From NCBI GenBank assembly GCA_965644295.1, contig CBFFRP010000611.1, positions 1 to 39,696 on the forward strand: a DNA stretch of 39,696 bases. Direction: 5' to 3'. The notes below the pieces were generated by a model. That model was not told where the DNA came from. It saw nothing but the letters and a program-made list of their open reading frames with translations, and did not search any database. Made by a program: the position numbers and the translations under genes. This stretch comes from Paraphysomonas bandaiensis (Eukaryota; Chrysophyceae). Of the stretch, positions 32,801-39,696 are shown piece by piece; within the stretch, counting starts at the first letter, position 1, and each line of letters starts with the position of its first letter.

Positions 32801-34592
32801 CTCGAGCTGGACAATTTAAGTATACTGCTATATCGGCCGAGAAATTTGGACGAACGGAGTCCTCATCCTTTGTCCGAAAACTTACTCTGGTGATCTTCGC
32901 CCTGGCGCATACATCACATAGACACTGTTCTTTGGAAACACGTTTCGAGAGATGTTTTCGTTTCAGTCCAGTCCCAATAATTAGCATTCTTTTGTGGGCT
33001 TCTACCAACGCATGCTTGTTAAAATGACCCGCTCTCCTATGTAACAGCTCCAGTTCATCCTCACCCGTACGGTCACTGAGATTTACTTCTGAATCACTGG
33101 ATGTCGATACGTCTGGAAGCTCCAATAACTGCTGTGTTGGCACAGCAGTCATTCCATTCTTCATAGGTCCCTCCAACACCAGCTCATCCGTATTTCTGTC
33201 ATATATCTGTATACCATACCATACAGTAAATCGATATCCCATATCGTTCAACTTCCGTCCAGAACAAAGACACCGATTTATCTGACTTGATACCTCAATG
33301 TTCTTCCATGCTCCACGGGAACCTACACTCGTGACGCATATCTCTGACCCTTTTTTCGAACCATTAATAACCTTTGATGTGTGCATATGACTATCAAGTA
33401 TATTCACATCATTTATCAAAAACATTGATGACGAACAACAGGTATCAATGTATGTATAGTGAATATCCTCATGCACACTACTGCATATATTCGTCTCATA
33501 CACATTACATGACAAGTGATACTCTTCCTGTTGCTCGATCATATTTGCTTCGTCTTCGTCAGACAAATCCGCTGGCTCTCCACGCCTGATGTTTTCAACT
33601 GTAAGTAGTCTTTTGTCTGGTTTCCTTCCATCTTGAAACCTCACAGCCTTGCTCTTGCTTTGCGAGTACTTCTTTTTCGATGCTGGACAATCGATGGCAA
33701 GATGTTCCTTTGACTTACAATTTCTGCACCCAGTATATTCGGCACTTCCAGGTCGCTGCCCTGTAATCTCTGTATCCTTCTTCATCGGCTTCTTCTTACC
33801 GTTGTTCTTCTTACGATGATCCCTCTCTCTGCGATATCGTTTCTTACTGTCTATCAGGTTCAGCTCCTCCACTCTTTTACGCTTCTTCTCCAACGCTTCC
33901 TTCCCAGCCATAGTATCATCATAGCCTTCTATCTTACGTGATACAGTTACATAATTAACATCATCATCCATCAAGTATAATCCAACTCTCAGTTGAGCAT
34001 ACTCTTCATTGAGCAAGCCTTCTCGTAGTCGACTTGTTTTTGATACCTCCGAGATATCCTGCTGCTGCTCCTGTAGTTCCTTCAGCAGTAGTTCGAACCG
34101 TAGTACGTAGTCCTTCGCCGTCTCCTCCGGACGCATACGGAAAGAACCATATTGAGTTAAGAGGTCACTGATCCTATTTTGCTTCCCTCCAGCAAAACAC
34201 TTCTTCAACTCATCAATCATTACATGTGTTTTGAACCTGTTTACACCACTCCCTTCTGCCTTGAACGCTTTGTGGGTAAGATGGAATTTACGCAGCGCTT
34301 TCGGGGAATGCTGCACCGCATCCCTGCAGTAAGAATAAGCTATGGCGTTCGCCTTCCAATACCTCTTCACAGCCTGTCTGTACGCCTTCTCCTCCATCAA
34401 CGTAAGTGGCTGCTCCCCGAAGTCGCTCTCCTTAGGTGGCAGTTCCACCGCTACCTCGCTTTGTTCCTTCCTCATAAGGAATGTCTCGAAGTCCTCAATC
34501 CATTGTTCAACGTTAGTCTCGTTGAACTGAGGAACTACTCCTCTATCCTCCTTCTCTCCTCCTCGCTCGCTACCATGTTGGGAAATGCTCAT
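29880..34592 (-). CDS. Copia Gag-Pol polyprotein, 1,570 aa
   Basis: A single unbroken ORF encodes all element functions in Copia order. An N-terminal Gag region is followed by a CCHC zinc knuckle (CRNCKSKEHLAIDC, about 286-299). The protease region near residue 381 has DTCCSS where Copia proteases normally read D-S/T-G-A. Next come the pre-integrase zinc region (HRRAGH, CDVC), the integrase core with HADGAGEL (Asp about 650) and AIEER (Glu 36 residues later, D-x35-E), reverse transcriptase with YVDD (about 1228) and RNase H with DSDWAG. The ATG at 34590-34592 lies inside the 5' LTR, and the frame runs through the primer-binding site. The next ATG is about 40 codons in and would remove conserved Gag sequence, so the LTR start is preferred. 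Confidence 0.95.
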   Translation of the reverse strand: MSISQHGSERGGEKEDRGVVPQFNETNVEQWIEDFETFLMRKEQSEVAVELPPKESDFGEQPLTLMEEKAYRQAVKRYWKANAIAYSYCRDAVQHSPKALRKFHLTHKAFKAEGSGVNRFKTHVMIDELKKCFAGGKQNRISDLLTQYGSFRMRPEETAKDYVLRFELLLKELQEQQQDISEVSKTSRLREGLLNEEYAQLRVGLYLMDDDVNYVTVSRKIEGYDDTMAGKEALEKKRKRVEELNLIDSKKRYRRERDHRKKNNGKKKPMKKDTEITGQRPGSAEYTGCRNCKSKEHLAIDCPASKKKYSQSKSKAVRFQDGRKPDKRLLTVENIRRGEPADLSDEDEANMIEQQEEYHLSCNVYETNICSSVHEDIHYTYIDTCCSSSMFLINDVNILDSHMHTSKVINGSKKGSEICVTSVGSRGAWKNIEVSSQINRCLCSGRKLNDMGYRFTVWYGIQIYDRNTDELVLEGPMKNGMTAVPTQQLLELPDVSTSSDSEVNLSDRTGEDELELLHRRAGHFNKHALVEAHKRMLIIGTGLKRKHLSKRVSKEQCLCDVCARAKITRVSFRTKDEDSVRPNFSADIAVYLNCPARGGEIYVLKLTHHASRMFWSEGLVHRTGSSVLQVFKKIFEGDVKRYKLEMHHYHADGAGELICDELRQYLRSQGCYQHTWSSTDSPEMNAIEERKFRTCGEMTLAMLIQSGLPSQFWLDAYMAARYILIRLPTKTAKGYMSPLEFLTGEAPNLKYLRVWGCRAYVLTTKADRRKDWDDKALIGYLIGYSDEKVGYDVYLPATDRVVTSVHVLTDESIPSRSESYFAEIDALRVKEAERPKIVSDYAGLEGTYHIDDEDGLLYKTTRVVERKGVIVAYRSLVTAGRKHIEHRVPIHVEDVVRMTAETPGNTGYIGKGDALSTMPARVLDQGRPGGLQESPDPTCQETAVRLQTSEDYESGVVSGAPPTTHDVRAQDEQGMGSYIPRRPIELDGDGRVRRKRLQRRLANASVLGEINMVEVPDAHNIDLNHAETEDIKIPNSYAEAERSPQYQQWRKARMVEKTSLLKRRVLKIVKIPSGVKLVRAKYVHTVKRDILGNIVKYKARLVALGNLQEKKEEEPSTFAPVVKGITIRLVLAIAFMLQMHVHQLDVSSAFCYADLEDDVYMAPPPDEELLAGWCFQLIKALYGLRSSPRQWNKHIDKFIKSLHFTPCILDTCLYMRWSNGKLHLLLIYVDDIIIASADLTYLESVKRRFCETFEMHDLGVCKRFLNIRITRGENWYMLDQSEYAKNIIKKFSSVMGKSSKNKEAPLPTNVQDLLAEERELTEEQKQWVDSFPYRQIIGAVLYLAMHTRPDLAYAVGLLSRFSSCPTYASCKLAIHLLKYLRGTIDEGIRFSGSEFDLHVFSDSDWAGDRLTRRSTTGYIVFLCAGALAWQSKLQTTVATSSMESEYMAEYAAMQELVWLRGVFKELGLLVAKPTPFFMDSKSAKDLSENPVYHKRSKHIDIKYHWVREHVNGKFPTAKLIHVSTDDMAADIFTKALSTKLFSRHEKTITGVKRSVSTRVEEQQKKRPRRG
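34566..34575 (-). other. Primer-binding site of the Copia element
   Basis: TGGTAGCGAG on the minus strand lies immediately after the 5' LTR. It is complementary to the CCA-ending 3' terminus of initiator tRNA-Met and agrees with the Ty1 site in its first eight bases. It lies within the Gag coding frame. Confidence 0.75.
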
Positions 34593-34868
34593 TTTACTTA
34601 GATCAAAGAGAGATTAAGTTGTTAGACTAGATAGATTTATTAATATCGTTTACACGAATTGTGTTAAACAACACAAGCTCGTTTTGTGCCATGCATAAAT
34701 CACTACTTCTGTAGACCTTTCGCTACTAAACATATCTTGAAAGAGCAAACTATTTCAGTTTTCTCAATATCATAACAGCATCTACACATCACCATACTTC
34801 ACTGTATTCTCGTACATTGTCTTCAAGTACCACATTGAATATACTAGGATACAGTCCATATTCTAATA
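34576..34868 (-). repeat. 5' LTR of the complete Copia element
   Basis: This 293-bp copy reads as identical to 29414-29706. It contains the element promoter by position and the first 17 bases of the Gag-Pol ORF. Confidence 0.97.
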
Positions 34869-34873
34869 GTGCT

Positions 34874-35236
34874 ATTGAATATTGACAGGATACAATATAT
34901 AATATATTACATAAGAATATAAAAACGATTTCAATGCAAGTGATCTATCAATCCTTCCAAATAATATTTTCAGAATTTTACTGGAAATTTCAAACGTCAC
35001 ATCAAAAGCTGAAGATGATGCGGAGCAGTCTATCTAGTACAATTGAAATTCACTGAGCTTAAATATATGTACCATTGATTTTATTTTACTTCTTTCCCTA
35101 ATATTAACCAGGATGATATTGACTTCTTATAAAACTATATTCTTATAAAACTTCTAATCCCATTAGTTATAATCAGGGCCAGGTAATATTATATTGGAAT
35201 ATTGCAATATTTTTTCTTCTTATTATTTGTCTTTAA
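34874..35236. other. AT-rich intergenic sequence
   Basis: No gene or repeat is recognised between the Copia target-site duplication and the next inverted-repeat element. Confidence 0.45.
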
Positions 35237-35690
35237 AATATTCCCATTCCGAGGGCGTGGTCGTAGTGTAGGCTGGCTGGTATAACACCACCCGCGTACC
35301 CATGTACCAACGTAGTTGACCGCTTAGATCACTCGCAGATTCTGTTGCCGCCCCACCCGTGTTCACCTTTGCTAAGATTTTTTCATAACTATACAAGACT
35401 TCTATATGTAAGTCGCGCAGATTCTAGTAGGACCATATGTGCCTTCCCATTACCTAACAAAGATTACGCGGAGCTTCTCGTGACCATGCATAACTCAGTA
35501 TAGGTCTAGTGTGACATTGACCGCCCCTCCCTCCCATAGAATGGGCGGGGTTCTCATATTTCCATATAGGCGCCGAGTATAGGTTCCGACACACAAAGAA
35601 TACACAGAAATTTTATTAACAATCTATACGTTAACAATCTAGTCAACACTAGCACTTAACTAGAGTACGCTCTCGGAATGGGGCAATATT
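35237..35690 (+). mobile_element. Larger MITE-like element related to copies 1 and 2
   Basis: About 454 bp, bounded by imperfect inverted repeats: AATATTCCCATTCCGAG at 35237-35253 and its counterpart CTCGGAATGGGGCAATATT at 35672-35690. Its right end matches the right end of the copy at 38886-39145 (GAATGGGGCAA), and 35290-35330 resembles its left part (CATGTAC...CGCTTAG). The middle is unrelated and non-coding. Confidence 0.5.
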
Positions 35691-36115
35691 ATTATTATTT
35701 ATTTTTGCTGGCAATATATTGTTTTCGCCCCCTGTTTATACTCAACACTAATAAGTTTTGTTGCTATTCATCACTTCATCACATCATTCTTTAGCATCTT
35801 CAACCATATATACATATGTACTCACTAGATTATATTGTCAACAAAACTTCTGCTATAGTCAATGGTCAGTATTAATGCCATGCAAATTGTACTTCCGCTC
35901 ACACTAGATAGAAAAATTTTAAACAAGTTTCGTCTTCCGCTACAAATATTTTTGTACATAGCAGTGAGAATAAGCTTCCTCGAAAATGATAAAGCCAATG
36001 GTCAGCGTAAACCATTCAATGTGTTTATTGTAAATTAGGGAAAATCCATCTTCAGTGTTGAATCAATAATACAATACTAAAACACGGTAATAATGTTACT
36101 AATCTAGAGAGCAAA
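35691..36115. other. AT-rich intergenic sequence
   Basis: This is the 3' flank of the zeta-like kinase gene. Nothing else is recognised. Confidence 0.45.
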
Positions 36116-37179
36116 TTACAAGATAGCACATTGGTCATATTGAAAGACATTGAGAAGACTTATATCCTGCTCTCGTCCTTTGATACTACTAGTTTCATAT
36201 CCACTACGCGAATCAACTGAACATGTCATATGCCACTGATCGCGAAAGCCAGTCAAAGAGAGATCCCCAGTGGATGTGTAAATCAGTTCAGGGGTCTCTT
36301 CGTTTCGAAATGTGCATACAAAATCAGCGTAAGGAGAGAGTTCTTCTATGGCTCGAGGGATCTTTTCCATGGTCTCCAAGATAAGTTCCATCGGAACGAC
36401 ACGACCTGTCGCCACCGTCAAAACGTCTTTGAGTCAAAATGTAGGATTAAATACCTGTAACTTTCGCCCTCATTTGAGCGCGACGCTGCGCAGTAACCGG
36501 CGACACCGTCACATGAAAAATCGCAAGCTTGAGAGACGGAAAAGTGTACCGTAATCCGGACATGTATTGTGCGTACCAATCATAGTCTCGTAGTGTTCCG
36601 TCAACAATAATATTTTTTCCTTCTTGTAATGCGGTGAGTGTGAGAACCTCGGCAATGTACCCAACCTCTTTCTGAGTAAGATAGCCGGCTGTGCTGGGCT
36701 CGCGGCGTTGGTACTCGGCAGTTTCGGGAAGGAGATCGCGCAATCCATCAAAATCCACCCTAACAAAGCTCCATAATGGGAATAAGTCTCTTGACGATAG
36801 CCACGACAACGTATGAGATTTCCCTGTACCACGCAGTTGAGTAATTCACAACGAAAAATGAAAATTTATCACCACCCGCACCTGATCCCATGCAGCCAGC
36901 TGTGAAAACGAGCCAGTTTCGCTCAGGTCTTTCACACACAACATCACCATCGTATATCACAGTGGATCGGAATCTATTTATAATAGTATCATGAAACAAC
37001 TGTCTCCTTTCTGAATAGCGTTTGTGATAAGAATAATCAAGACTCTGTCGAAGACTAGAGTACTCGCCCACGAACTCAGCATCAGGGTCCATGTAATTTT
37101 CCTCAGTGCTAATTTCATAATTCACAGCACTCATATCAAACTCGCTTTCTAGAGGAGCGGAATAATCGTTATGACTCAT
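36116..37179 (-). CDS. Zeta-toxin-like P-loop kinase (eukaryotic homologue)
   Basis: Three exons (36882-37179, 36455-36823, 36116-36405) join in frame to 318 codons. The P-loop is formed across the first intron: FTAGCMGSG before it and KSHT after it give a GxxxxGKS nucleotide-binding site. It is followed by VRVDFDGLRD, a TQKEVGYIAE helix, VDGTLRD and TGRVVP, all blocks of the zeta-type kinase domain. Bacterial members phosphorylate UDP-N-acetylglucosamine; the substrate of the eukaryotic homologues is not clear, and no antitoxin partner is visible here, so a housekeeping kinase is more likely than a toxin. The first donor has alternatives (GTGCGG, or GTGATA 9 bases on). The second intron is taken as 49 bp rather than 28 bp. 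About 90 N-terminal residues precede the domain. Confidence 0.78.
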
Positions 37180-37845
37180 CGGCGCTGCCTGGAGAGATAT
37201 TCGTAAAATGCTATACAGAATAAATAGTTTCACAATCTCGATGCAAATGGAGTGTTATATATCGCCAGCTCCTGATACGCTTCTAGTGTTAGCGACACAG
37301 ATCAGTGCATTCAGATGAATATTAGCTGCTAACTATCACACATTCAGTGCAATGGCAGCCTATGAGTGATATAGTCGATGCATCTACAGCTCGCTGACAA
37401 GCGAAACAATCCAATGAACGCTCATCCCTCTTAACTGCACTACAGCAGAGTACAGCACTGTACTGTGCTCTGTACGTCACATGTATGATGCATTCCACCT
37501 GTCAGCTCCGCATCATACTGCTGTATATGTACAGCAGTGTATCACAGAGTACAGCAGTCTTTGGATGAAATCCTCGTCACAACCTGTTCTTTTACTTGTG
37601 TCAGGTACAGCTGTGTACTGATGCACTTCTACATCTATGTACAGCAGTACATATTATAAGTTTTTCGCTATCCCTGTCATCGAATCAGTGTGTATTTCCA
37701 CTATATCATTGGCTGCGTATCCAGCAGTGTAGTCTATGCATGTGGTTGTGACTCTAGAAGCCAGTCGGCACGGTATCGCACAAGTCAAATCCAGGACTTG
37801 TGCGATACCGATAGATAGGGATCTTTTCAATCCCTTCTATGTGCG
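37180..37845. promoter_or_regulatory. Divergent promoter region with the densest CTGTAC motif cluster
   Basis: This spacer between the zeta-like kinase (-) and SETD9-like gene (+) carries at least eight CTGTAC/GTACAG units at 37441-37652. Examples are TACAGCAGAGTACAGCACTG, ATACTGCTGTATATGTACAG, AGAGTACAGCAGTC, GGTACAGCTGTGTACTG and ATGTACAGCAGTACAT. Confidence 0.6.
37771..37810. promoter_or_regulatory. Perfect 16-bp inverted repeat upstream of the SETD9-like start
   Basis: The arms CGGTATCGCACAAGTC (37771-37786) and GACTTGTGCGATACCG (37795-37810) are exact reverse complements around an 8-base spacer. They lie 36 bases before the start codon. This could be a 5'-UTR hairpin or a binding site for a dimeric protein. 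Confidence 0.85.
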
Positions 37846-38628
37846 ATGCGAAGGCTCTTTGAAGGCATATTCCGTAGGAAGGTACCGAATGAAGATTTCG
37901 CCAGCAAAGATGTTCTCAGACAATGTTTTGAGCTATTATATTTACCACATCAAGCCAATTTTTCTGTTCGTTGTGATGTGTCCTCAATTCCTGACTCAGA
38001 CGATGGTGTTTATCTGCAAGGTTATGTGAAAGAAGGAACTGTTGTTGCTCTTTATCCAGGCACATATTATCCTCCGTTGCCATTACATTGTGTTGGGGCA
38101 CCAGATGGTAGCTGCGCTTTTGCTGCTAATGAAATGAGACACAAGTGGGACAATAATGTGTATATGATTAATTTGCCCACAATCGGGGGGTATATTGATG
38201 GAAAAGATGTTGATTTTTTGCAACCTAAGGGGGGAAACCTCAACAGGATATCACACAATCCCAGCCCTTTTGCAGTTGGTCAGGTAATTAACCACCCTGC
38301 GATGGGGACGGCACCTAATACGACTGTAGTGGATTTCATTTGGAGAGATGCTCTTGAGATTGGTGAATCTTTATATCCTGATGCTTTCACTTCGACTGAT
38401 ATTTCACTGCTGGTTCCAAACAGACTGGGTAGTGGCCCTTGGTTTATAGATCCAGTTACGAATGATGTTGTGATGATAAACGAAAGCGATGGGCCGCCAT
38501 GCCCACTTGCCGGGGTGGCCGTAGTAGCGATATCAGATATTAGTGATGGGTGTGAATTATTTTTTGACTACAAACTTGCACCGAAAGATAGACCTGATTG
38601 GTACAGTGAGCCCGTTAGTACAACGTAA
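37846..38628 (+). CDS. SETD9-like SET-domain protein
   Basis: SET proteins transfer methyl groups from S-adenosylmethionine to lysines. This single-exon gene encodes 260 residues. Diagnostic features are VVALYPGT (about 70-77), marking the first SET strand block, then the HNPSPFAVGQVINH segment (about 138-151), which has the NH-type core motif and strongly resembles SETD9, and the closing VAISDISDGCELFFDY with the SET Tyr. No Cys-rich pre-SET or post-SET is present, as in SETD9. The ATG at 37846 is the only one available, since an in-frame TAG lies about 30 bases upstream. The stop TAA overlaps a potential splice donor (ACGTAAGT); a further exon at about 38796-38923 would be possible but runs into a MITE, so it was not included. 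Confidence 0.82.
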   Translation: MRRLFEGIFRRKVPNEDFASKDVLRQCFELLYLPHQANFSVRCDVSSIPDSDDGVYLQGYVKEGTVVALYPGTYYPPLPLHCVGAPDGSCAFAANEMRHKWDNNVYMINLPTIGGYIDGKDVDFLQPKGGNLNRISHNPSPFAVGQVINHPAMGTAPNTTVVDFIWRDALEIGESLYPDAFTSTDISLLVPNRLGSGPWFIDPVTNDVVMINESDGPPCPLAGVAVVAISDISDGCELFFDYKLAPKDRPDWYSEPVSTT

Positions 38629-38885
38629 GTTGCATAACACGTTGGTACAACAGAGATTGCATTGCATCTCATTTCACTCTCTGTAATACAACTTCAGTTT
38701 ATGGCAACTCTACCTCCATATAAGTGGCATGAAAACAGTAATTCAAGTTTGGATTATGCCGCTGAAGTGTTCCGTATATATTTGTTGCTTCTGTAGGAAT
38801 GTAGTCCGTGTGTCATATGTCAACCGTTTAGACACACAAAAGAGTTTGAGAACAATGAAAAATATTAAGATTGCTTATTCGTTCC

Positions 38886-39145
38886 TGCCCCATATTGACA
38901 GCGTAACTAATCACCGCGTTTGACAGTCTAGTGGGTGGTGCCTATGTACACCTTGCTTAGTTCAGCGCTTCCCCACTCCTGTCCTCGTGCTCTCTCAGCA
39001 TATTCAGCGCTAAAAACTGTGTGATAATGATATAGCTAGTTAGTTTCAGTAGGTAGCTAGCAAATACCATATGGGACTTAATCAAGTATTAGTTGGACAT
39101 TAGAAACCACCCGGATCTACCTAAGTACGCGCTAAGAATGGGGCA
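38886..39145 (+). mobile_element. MITE-like repeat, copy 2
   Basis: About 260 bp, matching 26378-26636 in inverted orientation along its full length. Shared blocks include GACAGCGTAA, TTGCTTAGTTCAGCG, CAGTAGGTAGCTAGCAAATA and CCCGGATCTACCTAAGTACG. The ends form imperfect inverted repeats (TGCCCCATATTGACAGCG and, at the right end, GCGCTAAGAATGGGGCA). It has no coding capacity. Confidence 0.7.
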
Positions 39146-39386
39146 ATTCCTCTCCTCTTCTATAGTTTGAGAAAATCTGTGCAACCTAATAGTACTAACG
39201 AAAGTGAAATATATATCAAAAGCTAATGTTTTCTAAATATCTACAAATCTATTAGTGTTCCCATTAATTACAGACATTTGAACAGTTACTACGTGGTTTA
39301 TGGAGTTTTTGTAATCATGAATATTAAAGAGTATGGGTTAGAATAGTTCTAACATAAAGTGTATGGGAATCCAATCCACGTGAAGA

Positions 39387-39509
39387 CTACGGGACGTACC
39401 TGGAGAGCATCTACGGTCCGATTAAACACGCATTGGTCTACGGGACGTACCTGGAGAGCATCGGCTTTGCAGTCAACCCCGTAGACCAATGCGTGTTTAA
39501 TCGGACCGT
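39387..39509. repeat. Nested direct and inverted repeat
   Basis: A 25-bp sequence starting CTACGGGACGTACC occurs twice in direct orientation (39387-39411 and 39438-39462). Overlapping it, 39413-39444 and 39478-39509 are perfect 32-bp inverted repeats around a 33-base spacer. Confidence 0.9.
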
Positions 39510-39617
39510 CAACAGAAAACAATGCACTGTGGGCTTGCATACATATGTGTATGTGTGCAAAGCAATACCCAAGTACAGAAGTACAAAATAATGATTATTA
39601 TTGTATAATGAATCATG

Positions 39618-39673
39618 AATAATACTGTCTACAATATCAACGGCTAATAATACTGTCTACAATATCAACGGCT
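39618..39673. repeat. Two-copy 28-bp tandem repeat
   Basis: 39618-39645 and 39646-39673 are identical adjacent copies starting AATAATACTGTC. The following bases (ATTGCTAAT) resemble the LINE tail end, but too little remains in the window to judge. Confidence 0.85.
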
Positions 39674-39696
39674 ATTGCTAATCCCAACAACAATCA

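Larger units (their letters stand above)
29414..34868 (-). mobile_element. Complete Ty1/Copia LTR retrotransposon, 5,455 bp
   Basis: The element runs on the minus strand between two 293-bp LTRs that read as identical, flanked by the 5-bp duplication GTGCT (29409-29413 and 34869-34873). The primer-binding site (TGGTAGCGAG on the minus strand, 34566-34575) directly follows the 5' LTR and matches the 3' end complement of initiator tRNA-Met, as in Ty1. A polypurine tract (GAGTGGGAG on the minus strand, about 29707-29716) precedes the 3' LTR. With matching LTRs and one unbroken ORF, this is a recent, possibly active insertion. Confidence 0.97.

Noticed and set aside
36116-37179. Toxin-antitoxin system
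   Set aside because: The zeta-like kinase is a spliced eukaryotic gene with no adjacent antitoxin-like ORF; the divergent neighbour is a SET-domain gene.
38729-38923. Possible extra exon of the SETD9-like gene after a donor overlapping its stop codon
   Set aside because: The intron would be about 170 bp, far outside the local range, and the exon runs into a MITE copy.

Overview
The window is nuclear DNA of a eukaryote that I cannot place to genus. Genes are cut by short GT-AG introns: about 27 were modelled, 40-83 bp long, and every one keeps its reading frame. The gene set (Rab1, mitochondrial enoyl reductase, ALKBH7, SETD9-like, inositol polyphosphate kinase, exostosin-like glycosyltransferase, zeta-like P-loop kinase) together with Copia, LINE and Tc1/mariner-type elements suggests a unicellular eukaryote such as a protist or early-branching opisthokont. 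No bacterial features are seen.

Layout. 1-3671: 3' part of a Copia retrotransposon and its 3' LTR, apparently inserted into the 3' end of a non-LTR (LINE-like) element whose tail continues to about 4128; a second tail copy follows at 4592-4797. 5008-6513 (-): inositol polyphosphate kinase with an N-terminal membrane segment. 7040-8116 (+): EF-hand protein. 8503-8667: a 5'-truncated LINE tail with 12-bp target-site duplications. 9381-12795: a 3.4-kb (TATG)n array, resuming at 16271-16406. Splitting this array is a 3,475-bp DNA transposon (12796-16270) with 198-bp terminal inverted repeats that read as identical, a TA duplication and two convergent genes: an unknown 528-aa protein and a DDE transposase with one frame break. 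16623-17502 (+): Rab1. 18060-19320: a decayed LINE ORF plus tail. 19589-20997 (-) and 21394-22745 (+): divergent exostosin-like and MECR genes. 24609-25479 (-): ALKBH7. 26378-26636: MITE-like repeat. 26853-27431 (-): acidic protein of unknown function. 27567-28563: (ATAC)n array. 28666-28959 (+): small membrane protein. 29414-34868 (-): complete Copia element with 293-bp LTRs that read as identical and an unbroken 1,570-codon ORF. 35237-35690: larger TIR element. 36116-37179 (-) and 37846-38628 (+): divergent zeta-like kinase and SETD9-like genes. 38886-39145: second MITE copy, followed by a compact inverted/direct repeat structure.

The host genes are ordinary housekeeping functions: inositol phosphate and Ca2+ signalling, ER-Golgi traffic, mitochondrial fatty-acid synthesis, mitochondrial 2OG oxygenase, glycosylation and protein methylation. 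They are not an operon. The 5' flanks of four gene sites (three divergent pairs and ALKBH7) carry clusters of a CTGTAC/GTACAG-type motif. The most unusual system is the two-gene transposon whose inverted repeats end at or within a few bases of both start codons, so one repeat sequence could serve as promoter for both genes.
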